Below are positions 35,094 to 44,831 of a DNA stretch of 64,000 bases, one piece after another (position 1 is the first letter of the stretch; every line of letters starts with the position of its first letter). The stretch lies in assembly GCF_022829725.1 (NCBI RefSeq), contig NZ_JAKSYG010000045.1:35562-99561 (forward strand), given 5' to 3'. The stretch is from Methylobacterium sp. E-005 (GTDB lineage: Bacteria; Pseudomonadota; Alphaproteobacteria; Rhizobiales; Beijerinckiaceae). The translations under genes were made by a program, and so were the position numbers. Below the pieces are notes generated by a model. That model did not search any database and was not told the origin of the DNA. It saw only the letters and a list, made by a program, of their open reading frames with translations.

Positions 35094-36011
35094 ATGCCGG
35101 CACGACGTCCACCGATCCGCCGATTGCCGTCTGTTCTGGCGTGCGGCGCCCTCGCCCTGGCCCTAACGACCGTCGCATGCCGGGCCGCCGAGGCACCGGC
35201 GGCCGCCGTCCCGATGCCCCCACCCCTCCCGCCGGAGCGGCCGGAGGCGCTCAAGACTCCGCCCGCGCCGGAGGCAGCGCCGCCGACGCCGCCGGTCCGA
35301 CCGGCCGAGCTGACACCACCCGTCGCCGGATCGAAGGAGGCCACCGAGGCACCGGCAGCGGAGAAGCCTTTGGAGAACGGCAAGGCCGAGATCCCCATTC
35401 CACCGCCGACCCCGCCCGGGCGACCGCCCGAACTCTCCGGCGAGGCGGCCCTGGCACTGAAGGTCGCGCCCCCGGACGATACCGCATGCCGCACCCGCCT
35501 CGCGCGGCTGGGTGTGGCGTTCGAGCCCCTGGCGCCGATCGCCGAGGGACAATGTACGGCGCCGCTGCCGTTGAAGGTCGCACATCTTGCCGACGGCATT
35601 GCGCTACCGCAGGGCGCGACTCTCACCTGCCGGACGGCGGAGGCGCTCGCCCGATGGGTGACCGAGGTCCAGGTCGAGGCCGAGAGGACGCTGAAGCAGA
35701 AGGTGACCGGCCTGGAACTCGGCGGGACCTATGTCTGCCGCGGCCAGAATCACGATGTCGATGCCAAATTGAGCGAGCACGCTTTCGCCAACGCGGTCGA
35801 CGTGATGGCCTTCACCTTCGCCAGCCGGGCCGGCATCCCGGTGAAGGCGATGCCTGAGGGATCCGACGAGGCGCAGTTCCTCAGCACCGTCCGCGGCAAG
35901 GCCTGTGGCTTCTTCCGGACGGTCCTGGGGCCGGGCACGAACGCAGCCCACGCCAACCATCTCCACCTCGACGAGCGTGAGCGGACCGCCGGTCACCGCC
36001 TCTGCGAATAG
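35094..36011 (+). CDS. Extensin-like domain protein, exported
   Basis: A 305-residue secreted protein. The signal peptide (SVLACGALALALTTVACRA) contains a cysteine that could act as a weak lipobox. A long Pro-rich linker (about 36-120, PPPLPPERPE and similar) leads to the extensin-like C domain with CRTRLARLGVAFEP, LTCRTAEALARW, LSEHAFANAVDVMAF and NAAHANHLHLD. The SEHAxxxAxD and HxxHLH residues resemble zinc-dependent D-Ala-D-Ala carboxypeptidase-like metal sites, so a peptidoglycan role is likely. It is followed by an L,D-transpeptidase gene 73 bases downstream. Confidence 0.88.
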   Translation: MPARRPPIRRLPSVLACGALALALTTVACRAAEAPAAAVPMPPPLPPERPEALKTPPAPEAAPPTPPVRPAELTPPVAGSKEATEAPAAEKPLENGKAEIPIPPPTPPGRPPELSGEAALALKVAPPDDTACRTRLARLGVAFEPLAPIAEGQCTAPLPLKVAHLADGIALPQGATLTCRTAEALARWVTEVQVEAERTLKQKVTGLELGGTYVCRGQNHDVDAKLSEHAFANAVDVMAFTFASRAGIPVKAMPEGSDEAQFLSTVRGKACGFFRTVLGPGTNAAHANHLHLDERERTAGHRLCE

Positions 36012-36084
36012 CGTGGGGGAACGTTCGGACAGACCCGGCATTTCTGCGTGCGGAGCACAGACGCTTCCGGAGATAGCGACCTCG

Positions 36085-37185
36085 ATGACCCCGAAATCCT
36101 GGCGGCCGGTCCTTGCGGCGCTTCTGGTGACCAGCGTCGCCGCCCCGATCGCGGAGGCTCGTCCGGAGCCGAAGGTCTCCGAACGTGAAGCGCCATCACC
36201 CGCGCTGACCGCGGACGCCATCAACAGCGCTGCCCTGCCCCAACAAGCCGACGACAAGGCTTCCGCCAAACGCCCGGTCAAAACCGGGAAGGCGGACGAG
36301 AAACCCGATCCGCTGATCGTGAAGGCCCAGGTGCTGCTGGACCGCGCTCATTTCTATCCGGGCGCCATCGATGGGCTGACCGGCGAAAACTACAAGCGCG
36401 CCCTTTCGGCCTTCGCGGTCGCGCAGGGTCTTCCAGCGACGTCGGACCTGACACCGGAGGTCTGGGCCAAGCTCCAGTCCACGAGCGATAAGCCCGTCGT
36501 GACCGATTATACGATCACCGAGGCCGACAGCAAAGGCCCCTACGTCGACAAGATCCCGCCCAAGATGGAGGAGCAGGCCGATCTGAAAGCGATGAGCTAC
36601 ACGAACCCGCGCGAGATGCTGGCGGAACGCTTCCACATGAGCCGCGCCCTCGTGACGGCGCTGAACCCGGACAACCCCCTCGACAAGGCCGGCACCACCA
36701 TCATGGTCGCGGCCGTGGACCCGATGGGAACCGACAAGCCGAAGGCGAAGGATCTGCCGCAGGATCCGAAGGTCGAGCGCATCGAAGTCGACAAGAAAAG
36801 CCACGACGTACGCGCGTTCGGTTCTGATGGAAAGCTGCTGGATTATTATCCAGCTTCGATCGGCAGTACCGAGAAGCCAGCACCGAGCGGCGAGACCAAG
36901 GTCAAGGGTGTGGCTTTCGATCCGGATTACACTTACAATCCGAAATACGCGTTCAAGGGCGTGAAATCGAAGAGCAAGTTCACCATCCAGTCGGGCCCGA
37001 ACAACCCGGTGGGCCTCGTCTGGATCGACCTCGCGATCCCCAGCTACGGGATCCATGGAACGCCGGAACCCGAGAAGGTCGGCAAGACCGCGTCGCACGG
37101 CTGCATCCGGCTTACGAACTGGAATGCCCGGGACCTCGCCGCCCATGTCGCGCGCGGCGCAAAAGTCAGCTTCAAGGACGAGTGA
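36085..37185 (+). CDS. L,D-transpeptidase with peptidoglycan-binding domain
   Basis: A 366-residue exported enzyme. After a signal peptide (VLAALLVTSVAAPIAEA) comes a peptidoglycan-binding-1-like region (VKAQVLLDRAHFYPGAIDGLTGENYKRALSAF, about 75-110). The C-terminal YkuD domain runs from about 245, with IPSYGIHGTPEPEKVGKTASHGCIRLTNWNA holding catalytic His and Cys (SHGCIRL). It likely forms 3-3 crosslinks. The start at 36085 has GGAGA about 11 bases upstream. Together with the extensin-like gene just upstream it forms a small cell-wall pair. Confidence 0.93.
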   Translation: MTPKSWRPVLAALLVTSVAAPIAEARPEPKVSEREAPSPALTADAINSAALPQQADDKASAKRPVKTGKADEKPDPLIVKAQVLLDRAHFYPGAIDGLTGENYKRALSAFAVAQGLPATSDLTPEVWAKLQSTSDKPVVTDYTITEADSKGPYVDKIPPKMEEQADLKAMSYTNPREMLAERFHMSRALVTALNPDNPLDKAGTTIMVAAVDPMGTDKPKAKDLPQDPKVERIEVDKKSHDVRAFGSDGKLLDYYPASIGSTEKPAPSGETKVKGVAFDPDYTYNPKYAFKGVKSKSKFTIQSGPNNPVGLVWIDLAIPSYGIHGTPEPEKVGKTASHGCIRLTNWNARDLAAHVARGAKVSFKDE

Positions 37186-37289
37186 TACCTTAGCCCTGAG
37201 AGGGATCGGCCTCGCTGCGAATATGTAACAACGGTTAACATTCCGCGCCGATGCGGTTACCGGTACGGCTCCGCAACGCTTGACACGTT

Positions 37290-37377
37290 GCCCGTTACGG
37301 GCGACGCCAAAGGCTAGAACGTGAACCGTTCGTGGTAGCGGCGTTGGAAATTTCCGGACGTCAGCCAAACGGTTCAC
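37290..37377. promoter_or_regulatory. Nested inverted repeats before the response regulator
   Basis: A perfect 10-base inverted repeat, GTGAACCGTT (37321-37330) and AACGGTTCAC (37368-37377), encloses a perfect palindrome GGAAATTTCC (37346-37355) almost at its centre. A smaller hairpin GCCCG-TTA-CGGGC lies at 37290-37302. All sit in the 237-base gap ending 45 bases before the response regulator gene. A multi-site operator or RNA structure is likely; no regulator can be named. Confidence 0.5.
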
Positions 37378-37422
37378 GGGTCAATCAATCGGACGGCTCG
37401 GTCCCCGGTTCGGGGGCACTCG

Positions 37423-37830
37423 ATGGGAAGACGGCCCGGCGTGACTGCTGACTCCAACGACGATGTTCTCAACGGCGTCCGCGTACTCGTCGTGGAGGAC
37501 GAGGCAGCGATCTCGATGCTGCTCGAGGACATGCTGCTCGATTTCGGGTGCGCCGTCGTCGGGCCGGCCGCACGCCTGTCCTCTGCCCTGGAGATGGCGG
37601 CCCAGGAGACGTTCGAGGTCGCGATTCTCGACGTGAACGTGGCCGGCGAGCCGATCTATCCGGTCGCCGAGGCGATCGCGAAGCGCGATCTGCCACTCGT
37701 CTTTTCCACGGGCTACGGCGGCGCCGGCATCCGCGAGCCGTTCCGCGACCGCCCGGTGGTGCAGAAGCCGTTCAGCCAGGCCGAACTGAAGCGCACCCTG
37801 ATCGGTGCCATCCGGGCTGCCCGTGCCTGA
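37423..37830 (+). CDS. Single-domain response regulator
   Basis: A 135-residue receiver domain without an output domain. The acidic pocket is in VLVVEDEAAI, the phosphoacceptor in VAILDVNVAGE, the switch Thr/Ser in LVFSTGYGGAG and the conserved lysine in VVQKPFSQAEL. The FATGY-like segment ahead of the lysine is the type common in Alphaproteobacteria, where such proteins often take part in general stress or phosphorelay signalling. An internal GTG start 18 bases later is possible. No kinase gene is adjacent. Confidence 0.92.
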   Translation: MGRRPGVTADSNDDVLNGVRVLVVEDEAAISMLLEDMLLDFGCAVVGPAARLSSALEMAAQETFEVAILDVNVAGEPIYPVAEAIAKRDLPLVFSTGYGGAGIREPFRDRPVVQKPFSQAELKRTLIGAIRAARA

Positions 37831-37845
37831 AACGGCGGCGGTGCG

Positions 37846-38235
37846 TTAAAGACCTTCAATCGGGAACGCGTCGGCCACGTGCGCCGGCCAGCCCCGGGCG
37901 CCGACGAACACGGCGTCCGCCCGGAACGTCATGCCCGCGCACCACGGATTGTGCCCGATCCACGACCGGACCGCCCGGGAGAACCGGCGCCGTTTGGCCG
38001 CATCGATCGCCTCCCGGGCGTCATCGCGCCGGCTCCGCGCCTTGACCTCCACGAACGCGATGGTGTTCAGGCGCTGGACGATGAGGTCGATTTCACCCCC
38101 CGCGAAGCTCACACGCCGGCCGATCGGCCAGTAGCCCTTCAGCATCATCGCCGCCAGGGCGAGCCATTCGGCGCGGTGGCCACGCAGATAGGCGGCCCGA
38201 CGCCTTGCTGTCTGCTCCGAGCGCGCTTCGATCAT
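37846..38235 (-). CDS. yraN: YraN family protein (UPF0102), endonuclease-like fold
   Basis: A 129-residue protein of the UPF0102 family with a Holliday-junction-resolvase-like PD-(D/E)xK core: the segments [10 protein letters not shown] and [10 protein letters not shown] carry the D and E-x-K residues. Biological role unknown. The start overlaps the rsmI stop (ATGA) and the pair is conserved in many proteobacteria. Confidence 0.93.
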   Translation of the reverse strand: MIEARSEQTARRRAAYLRGHRAEWLALAAMMLKGYWPIGRRVSFAGGEIDLIVQRLNTIAFVEVKARSRRDDAREAIDAAKRRRFSRAVRSWIGHNPWCAGMTFRADAVFVGARGWPAHVADAFPIEGL

Positions 38236-39188
38236 CCCTCGCTCCGTGCCAGGGCGAGGGCCCGGGTGTAGACGATCCGCCGCGGTTGCCCGGTCTCGTC
38301 GGCGACGAGGCTTGCGGCATCCTTGATCGAGTGCCGCTCCAGCGCCGTACGGAGCAGCGCGTCGAGGGCTTCATCGCCCTCCTCGCTCCGTTCGGCGGCC
38401 GTAGCGGCGCCGATGATGACGACGATCTCGCCCTTCACCGGCCCGTCCTCGGCAAAGCGCTGGCTGAGACCGCCCAGCGTGTCGCGACGGACGGTCTCGT
38501 AAAGCTTTGTGAGTTCCCGGGTCACCGCGGCCGGTCGGTCCGGCCCGAGCACCGCGGCGGCGTCGGCAAGCATCTCCGGAAGGCGATGCGGTGATTCGAA
38601 CAGCACCAGCGTGCCTGGCACCTGAACCAGCGCCTCCAGCCGGTTGCGCCGGGCACCGGCCTTCTGAGGCAGGAAGCCCTCGAAGAAGAAGCGATCGGTC
38701 GGCAATCCCGCCGCCACCAGGGCGGTCATCACCGCCGACGGACCGGGGACCGGTGTGATCGCGATACCGGCCTCGATCGCGGCCTGAACCAGCTTGTAGC
38801 CCGGATCCGAGACGAGGGGCGTACCCGCATCCGAGACGAGCGCCAGGGCCTCGCCGGATTGCAGCCGGCCGACCATCCGCTCGCGCACGGCGTCGTTGGA
38901 ATGCTCGTGATAGGCCAGCAGCGGCGTCGTGATGCCGTAATGGGCGAGGAGCGTCCGTGTGACCCGGGTATCCTCGGCCAGCACCGCATCAGCCGCCGCG
39001 AGGGTGGCGAGCGCGCGGATGGTTATGTCACGCAGGTTGCCGATCGGCGTCGCCACGATGTGCAGCCCGGGGGACAGCGCCTCGACTTCGTTTGCCAGCC
39101 CGAAGGCCGTGAAGGTGGTGGCCCGGGGCCGGTCCGCCCCCGGTCTCCGGGGAAGCGCTGTCGTCGGGGCGTCGAATCGGCGTGTCAT
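38232..39188 (-). CDS. rsmI: 16S rRNA (cytidine1402-2'-O)-methyltransferase
   Basis: A 318-residue SAM-dependent tetrapyrrole-methylase-fold enzyme that modifies C1402 of 16S rRNA with RsmH. Motifs: [52 protein letters not shown] and [28 protein letters not shown]. The ATG at 39188 is used; a GTG 18 bases upstream is equally possible. It is divergent from the LpoA-like lipoprotein gene and overlaps yraN downstream. Confidence 0.95.
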   Translation of the reverse strand: MTRRFDAPTTALPRRPGADRPRATTFTAFGLANEVEALSPGLHIVATPIGNLRDITIRALATLAAADAVLAEDTRVTRTLLAHYGITTPLLAYHEHSNDAVRERMVGRLQSGEALALVSDAGTPLVSDPGYKLVQAAIEAGIAITPVPGPSAVMTALVAAGLPTDRFFFEGFLPQKAGARRNRLEALVQVPGTLVLFESPHRLPEMLADAAAVLGPDRPAAVTRELTKLYETVRRDTLGGLSQRFAEDGPVKGEIVVIIGAATAAERSEEGDEALDALLRTALERHSIKDAASLVADETGQPRRIVYTRALALARSEG

Positions 39189-39323
39189 CGCTGGCGATCT
39201 TGCCACACTGGCCGGCCCTCGTCGCGCCTGAGCCGCATGGCCGGGGGCAAGTCCGCTGCGACGCGTTTACATTTCCGGGATGCGCGATCAGGCTGCTTCC
39301 GCCTGTCCGAAGGAGATTGCGCC

Positions 39324-40607
39324 ATGGCGCAGCTGATCGGCGCGCCGGTTCGTCTCGTGCGCGCCCTTGCCCTCAGCGTCCTTCTCTGCGCGACGCTCCT
39401 GCCCCTCGGCGGCTGCCTCGGCAGCGACGTGGCTCGGAAGGGCAGGCCTTCGCAAGCCGCCCTCACACCGCCGGTCGAGATTCCGCAGGAAGGGCCGTCG
39501 GCCGCTGCGCCGGCGCCCGCCGGACCGGGGCCGGTCACGCCCATGGCATCGGCCGGGCCGCGAATCGGCGCCGGATCGGTGAAGGTCGCCCTGATCCTGC
39601 CCCTGACCGGACAGGGATCGACCGTTGGCGCCGCCATGCGCAACGCCGCCCAGCTCGCCTACGAGGAGGCGCAGCAGCCCGACCTGACGATCCTGGTGGA
39701 GGATGATCGCGGCACCCCCGAGGGTGCCCGGGAGGCAGCCCAGGAGGCCCTGCGGCAAGGAGCCGAGATCGTCCTCGGGCCGCTCTTCGCTGGCAGCGTT
39801 CAGTCCGCCGCCGGCGTGGCGAAGGCCACCGGTAAACCGGTGATCGGCTTCTCGACGGATGTCACCGTGGCGGCGCCCAACGTCTACCTCCTGAGCTTCC
39901 TGCCGCAGCCGGAAGTCGACCGGGTGATCGAAGATTCCGTGGCGGGCGGCAAGCGCTCCTTCGCAGCGCTGATCCCCGAGTCCGCCTACGGCAACGCCGT
40001 GGAGGCAGCCTTCCGCGAGAGCGTGGCACGCCGAGGCGCCCGCGTCGCGGCCGTGGAGCGCTTTCCAGCAGGCAATCCGGGTCCGGCGGTGGAGCGCCTG
40101 GCCCGCGTCATCATCGGCCCCGGGGCAACGGCCGATGCCGTGTTCATCCCCGAAACCGCCGAGGCCATGCCAGCCGTCGCGGCGGCGCTGAGCAAGGCCA
40201 GATTCGCGCCCGCGCGTGTCCGGCCCGTCGGCACGGCCCTGTGGAACGAGCCCGCGCTCTTCGCCCTACCGGCCCTCCAGGGTGGCCGCTTCGCCGCTCC
40301 GGACCGAAGCGGTTTTTCGGCGTTCAGCGGACGCTATCAGGCGCGGTTCGGGGCGGTGCCCCCGCGGGTCACGTCGCTCGCCTACGATGCCGTGACGCTG
40401 GCGGCGGCCCTCGCGCGCCAATATGGCTCGCAGCGCTTCGCCGAGCCGACCTTGACCAACGGCGCGGGCTTCGCCGGTGTGGACGGCACCTTCCGCTTCC
40501 GCCCGGACGGGCAGAGCGAGCGGGCACTGGCGGTCTATGAAATTCGCAACAACGCCGCGACGCCGGTGAGCCCTGCCCCCCGGGTGCTGGCCAAGCCCGG
40601 GCTCTGA
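39324..40607 (+). CDS. Penicillin-binding protein activator, LpoA-like lipoprotein
   Basis: A 427-residue lipoprotein with a type II signal peptide (ALSVLLCATLLPLGGC) and then a Leu/Ile/Val-binding-protein fold: VKVALILPLTGQGSTVGAAMRNAAQLAYEEA, AEIVLGPLFAGSVQSAAGVA, and later SLAYDAVTLAAALA. The place beside rsmI and yraN matches LpoA of other proteobacteria, where LpoA activates PBP1a at the outer membrane. AGGAG sits 8 bases before the ATG. Its stop codon directly abuts the stop of hemW. Confidence 0.88.
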   Translation: MAQLIGAPVRLVRALALSVLLCATLLPLGGCLGSDVARKGRPSQAALTPPVEIPQEGPSAAAPAPAGPGPVTPMASAGPRIGAGSVKVALILPLTGQGSTVGAAMRNAAQLAYEEAQQPDLTILVEDDRGTPEGAREAAQEALRQGAEIVLGPLFAGSVQSAAGVAKATGKPVIGFSTDVTVAAPNVYLLSFLPQPEVDRVIEDSVAGGKRSFAALIPESAYGNAVEAAFRESVARRGARVAAVERFPAGNPGPAVERLARVIIGPGATADAVFIPETAEAMPAVAAALSKARFAPARVRPVGTALWNEPALFALPALQGGRFAAPDRSGFSAFSGRYQARFGAVPPRVTSLAYDAVTLAAALARQYGSQRFAEPTLTNGAGFAGVDGTFRFRPDGQSERALAVYEIRNNAATPVSPAPRVLAKPGL

Positions 40608-41783
40608 TCAGCCCGCGAGTTCGGCAACGATCGCGTTCAGGACCGGTGCGCCGCGCGCGGTCGCTGCAATGCGACCTCCGGGGCGCCGCTCCAGCAAGCC
40701 GTCACCCGCCAACATGCCGATCCGGTTGCCGTTCAGGGGCCGGCCCTTCAGGGCAGCATAGCGGTCCGGATCGATCCCCTCGCGCAGCCGCAGGCCCATC
40801 ACCAGAAATTCGTCGGCCTGATCGTTGGACGAGAGGGCCTCGGTCTCGACGATGCCGTGGCCGTCGCGCTCGACCCGACCGAGCCAAGCCTCGGGCATGC
40901 GCTCGGTCACGGTGCCGATCCGCCCGGCCTCGGTGACGAGGCGACCATGCGCCCCGGGGCCGATCCCGGCATACTCACCGTAGCGCCAGTAGAGCAGATT
41001 GTGGCGCGATTCCGCGCCGGGCCGGGCGTGATTCGAGATCTCGTAGGCGGGCAGCCCAGCAGCAGCACACAACTCCTGTGTCACGTCATACAGGGCGCGC
41101 CCCGTTTCGTCGTCCGGCACCACCAGCTTACCCCGCTCGGCAAGGCCCTGGAACGGCGTGCCCGGCTCGATGGTCAGTTGATAGAGGGACAGGTGCTCGC
41201 CGGCCCGATCCAGCGCCTCGGCGAGTTCGTCGCGCCACAGGGCGGGCGTCTGGTCCGGTCGGGCATAGATCAGGTCGAACGAGGTGCGGTCGAACGTCGC
41301 CTGCGCAACACGGATCGCGTCCAGGGCCTGTCTCACGTCGTGGAGCCGGCCGAGCGTCCTCAGGGCGGCGTCGTTCAAGGCCTGCACGCCGAGTGACACG
41401 CGGTTGACCCCGGCCGCGCGATAACCGCGGAAACGGGCCGCCTCAACACTCGACGGATTAGCCTCCAGGGTGATCTCTGCGTCCGGTGCCACGGACCAGC
41501 GCGCCGCAACGGCGTCGAGCAGGCCGGCGACCGTGGCGGGCTGCATCAGCGACGGGGTGCCGCCCCCGAGGAAGATGCTGGTGACCGTCCGGCCTGGCGT
41601 CCGGGCCGCGGCATGGTCGATCTCGTGCCGAAAGGCATCGCGGAAGCGCGCTTCATCCACGCCGGCGTGGCGAACGTGGCTGTTGAAGTCGCAATACGGG
41701 CATTTCGCGGCGCAGAAGGGCCAGTGCAGGTAGATGCCGAAACCCGCATCGCGGGTCGGGTGGTCCGGGCCGGTCGCTTGCAT
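40608..41783 (-). CDS. hemW: HemW-type radical SAM heme chaperone
   Basis: A 391-residue radical SAM protein. The cluster motif CAAKCPYC lies near residue 25, after FGIYLHWPF. Other family parts are IFLGGGTPSLM, LEANPSSVEAARFRGYRAAGVNRVSLGVQA and SRHNLLYWRYGEYAGIGPGAHG, the HNxxYW block of HemW that coproporphyrinogen dehydrogenases lack. It is often misnamed oxygen-independent coproporphyrinogen oxidase; HemW instead binds and transfers heme. It lies downstream of rdgB with a 38-base gap. Confidence 0.94.
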   Translation of the reverse strand: MQATGPDHPTRDAGFGIYLHWPFCAAKCPYCDFNSHVRHAGVDEARFRDAFRHEIDHAAARTPGRTVTSIFLGGGTPSLMQPATVAGLLDAVAARWSVAPDAEITLEANPSSVEAARFRGYRAAGVNRVSLGVQALNDAALRTLGRLHDVRQALDAIRVAQATFDRTSFDLIYARPDQTPALWRDELAEALDRAGEHLSLYQLTIEPGTPFQGLAERGKLVVPDDETGRALYDVTQELCAAAGLPAYEISNHARPGAESRHNLLYWRYGEYAGIGPGAHGRLVTEAGRIGTVTERMPEAWLGRVERDGHGIVETEALSSNDQADEFLVMGLRLREGIDPDRYAALKGRPLNGNRIGMLAGDGLLERRPGGRIAATARGAPVLNAIVAELAG

Positions 41784-41821
41784 GATGGCGTGGATGTGAG
41801 CGGTGCGGCCCGGTTTGGCAA

Positions 41822-42451
41822 TCAGGCGCCGGGTACGAGGCAGGCCCGGCTGAGATCGACGAAGGCCCGGGCGCGGTGCGAGAGCCCCAGCCCCCGCTGC
41901 CAGTCGACCCCGTGCTTCTCCTCTGCTGTCATCTCGCCGAAGGTGCGGTCATGGCCGTCCGGTCGAAAGATCGGGTCGTAGCCGAAACCCGCCGTGCCCC
42001 GAGCCTCGACGAGCTCGCCGAAGACGCGGCCCTCGAACAGCTCGGTGTGACCGTCCGGCCAAGCGAGCACCAGCGCCGAGACGAAATGCGCCCGGCGATC
42101 CTGGACACCGCGCCGATCCAGCTCGGCGAAGATGCGCGCCATGGCGCCGGCGAAATCCTTGGTGGGACCGGCCCAACGCGCGGAGAAAATGCCCGGCGCG
42201 CCATCGAGGCCATCGACGCACAGGCCGGAATCATCCGCGAAGGCGGGCAGGCCCGTCGCTTCGGTGGCGGCCCTGGCCTTGATCGCGGCGTTTTCGGAAA
42301 ACATCGTGCCGGTCTCGTCCGGCTCCGGCAGGCCGAGTTCGCCGGCCGACACCGCTTGGATCCCGAAGGGCGCCAGCAACGTGCGCATCTCCGCGAGCTT
42401 GCCGGCATTGTGGGTGGCGATGACCACTTTGCCCGTGAGGCGCCGGCTCAC
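41822..42451 (-). CDS. rdgB: Non-canonical purine NTP pyrophosphatase (ITPase)
   Basis: A 209-residue HAM1/RdgB protein that hydrolyses ITP, dITP and XTP. Motifs: [13 protein letters not shown] near the start, [45 protein letters not shown], and [20 protein letters not shown], with SHRARAF at the end. The GTG start overlaps the rph stop (GTGA); the longer open frame upstream is the shadow of rph. Confidence 0.96.
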   Translation of the reverse strand: MSRRLTGKVVIATHNAGKLAEMRTLLAPFGIQAVSAGELGLPEPDETGTMFSENAAIKARAATEATGLPAFADDSGLCVDGLDGAPGIFSARWAGPTKDFAGAMARIFAELDRRGVQDRRAHFVSALVLAWPDGHTELFEGRVFGELVEARGTAGFGYDPIFRPDGHDRTFGEMTAEEKHGVDWQRGLGLSHRARAFVDLSRACLVPGA

Positions 42452-43161
42452 GCCACCGCCTCCATCTGGAGGGCGACCAGTCGGTCGGTGCCGGCACGGG
42501 CGAGCCGTAGAAGGTCCAGGAGTTGCTCCTGCGAGAACGGCTCCATCTCGGCGGTCCCCTGCACCTCGACGATGCCGCCCCGGCCGGTGAGCACGAAATT
42601 GGCGTCGGTCTCTGCGGCCGAATCCTCCGCGTAGTCGAGATCGAGTACCGGTGTGCCCTTGTAGAGGCCGCAGGAAACGGCCGCGACGTGGTCGCGCAGC
42701 GGATCGACCGAGATGATCGAGCGCGCCCGCATCCAGCTGAAGCAATCGTGCAGGGCCACCCAGGCGCCCGTGATGGCAGCCGTCCGCGTGCCGCCATCGG
42801 CCTGGATCACGTCGCAATCCACCGTCACCTGCCGCTCGCCGAGGGCCGGAAGGTTGGTCACGGCCCGGAGCGACCGGCCGATCAGCCGCTGGATCTCCTG
42901 GGTCCGCCCCGAGGGCTTGCCGGAACCGATCTCGCGGCGGGTGCGTTCGTGCGTCGCACGGGGCAGCATGGCGTATTCGGCCGTGACCCAGCCCTTGCCC
43001 GAGCCACGCAGCCAAGGGGGCCCGCGCTCCTCCAGCGAGGCGGTGCAAAGCACCCGGGTGTTGCCGAAGCTGACGAGGCACGAGCCCTCGGCGTAGCGCG
43101 AGACCGCCCGCTCAAGGCTCACGGGCCGCAGCTCATCGGCGGCGCGTTTGGAAGGCCGCAT
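42448..43161 (-). CDS. rph: Ribonuclease PH
   Basis: A 237-residue phosphorolytic 3'-5' exonuclease that trims tRNA 3' ends. Motifs: [32 protein letters not shown], the RPH signature around [35 protein letters not shown]. First gene of the rph-rdgB-hemW unit and divergent from hrcA across 116 bases. Confidence 0.97.
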   Translation of the reverse strand: MRPSKRAADELRPVSLERAVSRYAEGSCLVSFGNTRVLCTASLEERGPPWLRGSGKGWVTAEYAMLPRATHERTRREIGSGKPSGRTQEIQRLIGRSLRAVTNLPALGERQVTVDCDVIQADGGTRTAAITGAWVALHDCFSWMRARSIISVDPLRDHVAAVSCGLYKGTPVLDLDYAEDSAAETDANFVLTGRGGIVEVQGTAEMEPFSQEQLLDLLRLARAGTDRLVALQMEAVA

Positions 43162-43277
43162 TGCGGGCCCCTTCTATGAGGAAAGTCGAGGGCCGGGCTC
43201 TTAGGCCGCCAACTTGGCGCGGGCAAGCGGCGCAGCTGAAACGCAGGGACGGATTGATCCGGACCGAGCGGTTGGAC

Positions 43278-44396
43278 ATGATCGGACGTCAGGACCAGAG
43301 CGTGACAGACCCGAACCCGCGATTTTCCGACGGACCATCGATGCACGCGCTTGCCGCGCTCAACGAGCGCGCCCGGGAAATTTTCCGGCAGATCGTCGAA
43401 AGCTATCTGACCACGGGCGAGCCCGTAGGGTCGCGCAACCTCGCGCGGATCCTGCCGATGGCGCTCTCGCCGGCCTCGATCCGCAACGTGATGGCCGATC
43501 TGGAGCATTCCGGCCTGATCTTCGCGCCGCACACCTCCGCGGGCCGGCTCCCGACCGAGCTGGGCCTGCGGTTCTTCGTCGATGCCATGCTGGAACTCGG
43601 CGACGTCAGCCAGGACGAGCAGGCCCGGATCGAGGCGCAGATGCGGGCGGCCGCGTCGGGCCACACCTTCGATTCAGCCCTGACCGAGGCCTCGACCATG
43701 TTGTCCGGGGTTTCACGCGGCGCCGGGGTCGTGCTGACCACCAAGGCGAACGTGAACCTGAAGCACATCGAGTTCGTGCGCCTGGACCCGGCTCGGGCAC
43801 TGGTCGTGCTGGTCTCGGACGACGGCTCCGTCGAGAATCGCCTCGTGGACCTGCCCCAAGGCCTGCCGGCCGGTGCGCTTCAGGAAGCCACGAACTTCCT
43901 GAACGCCCGTCTCCAGGGCCGAACCCTCGGGACCCTCAGGGCGGAGATCGAGGCCAGCCGCCAGGCGATGAAGCGGGAACTCGACGCCCTGACCGAGCGC
44001 CTCGTCGATGCCGGCCTCGCGACGCCGGTCGGCCCATCCGAGGCGCGTCAGCTGATCGTGCGCGGGCAGGCCAACCTGCTCGACGATCTCAGGGCCGTCG
44101 AGGATCTGGAGCGCATCCGCCTGCTGTTCAACGATCTGGAAAGCCAGAAGGACGTCATCGATCTCCTCGCCCGGGCCGAGGGTGGCGACGGCGTGCGCAT
44201 CTTCATCGGGTCCGAGAACAAGCTGTTCTCGCTCTCCGGCTCTTCGCTGATCGCCGCGCCGTTCCGGGACGGAGCCCAGAAGATCGTCGGCGTCGTCGGG
44301 GTCATCGGCCCGACGCGGCTGAACTATGCCCGCATCGTACCGATGGTCGACTACACGGCCCGGGTCGTTTCAAAACTTCTGGATGGGGGGCGGTAA
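43278..44396 (+). CDS. hrcA: Heat-inducible transcriptional repressor HrcA
   Basis: A 372-residue repressor that binds CIRCE sites in front of groE-type operons and needs GroEL for activity. Winged helix: [30 protein letters not shown] and [40 protein letters not shown]. The C-terminal half has the GAF-like dimer domain ending in [25 protein letters not shown]. Start chosen at 43278; an upstream in-frame ATG near 43161 is possible but non-family. No CIRCE is visible here. The usual grpE partner does not follow. Confidence 0.95.
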   Translation: MIGRQDQSVTDPNPRFSDGPSMHALAALNERAREIFRQIVESYLTTGEPVGSRNLARILPMALSPASIRNVMADLEHSGLIFAPHTSAGRLPTELGLRFFVDAMLELGDVSQDEQARIEAQMRAAASGHTFDSALTEASTMLSGVSRGAGVVLTTKANVNLKHIEFVRLDPARALVVLVSDDGSVENRLVDLPQGLPAGALQEATNFLNARLQGRTLGTLRAEIEASRQAMKRELDALTERLVDAGLATPVGPSEARQLIVRGQANLLDDLRAVEDLERIRLLFNDLESQKDVIDLLARAEGGDGVRIFIGSENKLFSLSGSSLIAAPFRDGAQKIVGVVGVIGPTRLNYARIVPMVDYTARVVSKLLDGGR

Positions 44397-44831
44397 CGCG
44401 GCCGTCGCTGCGCTCGGCGCTTTGCATCACATCCGGTTGAGTATCACCAACGGCAACCGGTAACTCCCGGCGCTCATCGTTTCCACTCTGGCTGTGTGGG
44501 AAGAGGACTGGCGAAATGGAGCGTAGCTCTCCACGCGCCCTTCGCTTTTCCAGACTAGGGCGGAAGGCCGACCATCCCCCGTCTGCCCGGTGAAAACCGG
44601 CCGCATGCGGCCTTCGCGGGAGGTTTGGTCAAGCTCACGCTGGATTTTACCTAGCTCGACGGTCATGGCGAGTCGGCCACGCCAGCGCCACGGTCGCCGC
44701 TAGAGCTCTGACAGGCCGTAGGCTATCCCTTCAACCCGTTGTTGGCAGCTATCGTCCCGCGTGTAAGACGGATCGTTCGGGCAGCACCCGGGCGCTCGTC
44801 TTGGTGGTGACGTTCGCGGAGAGAGATCGAC
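44397..44831. other. Intergenic region after hrcA
   Basis: A 435-base gap where grpE often lies in related genomes. It includes a perfect 14-base palindrome GGCCGCATGCGGCC (about 44600-44613) and a weak minus-strand frame of 79 codons (44427-44666) with no clear ribosome site. A poor promoter-like pair, TTGTTG and TGTAAG, occurs about 60-85 bases before the lysE-type gene. I support no gene here. Confidence 0.4.

Noticed and set aside
43179..43200. GAGGAAAGTC, reminiscent of the conserved core of RNase P RNA
   Set aside because: Only ten bases match, no surrounding P4/P-arm structure is present, and the site lies in the short rph-hrcA gap.
43160..43280. CIRCE element for HrcA autoregulation
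   Set aside because: No TTAGCACTC-N9-GAGTGCTAA or close variant is visible in the rph-hrcA gap.
44427..44666. 79-codon minus-strand frame after hrcA
   Set aside because: No clear ribosome site, mixed codon bias and no recognisable domain; kept only as a remark on the gap.
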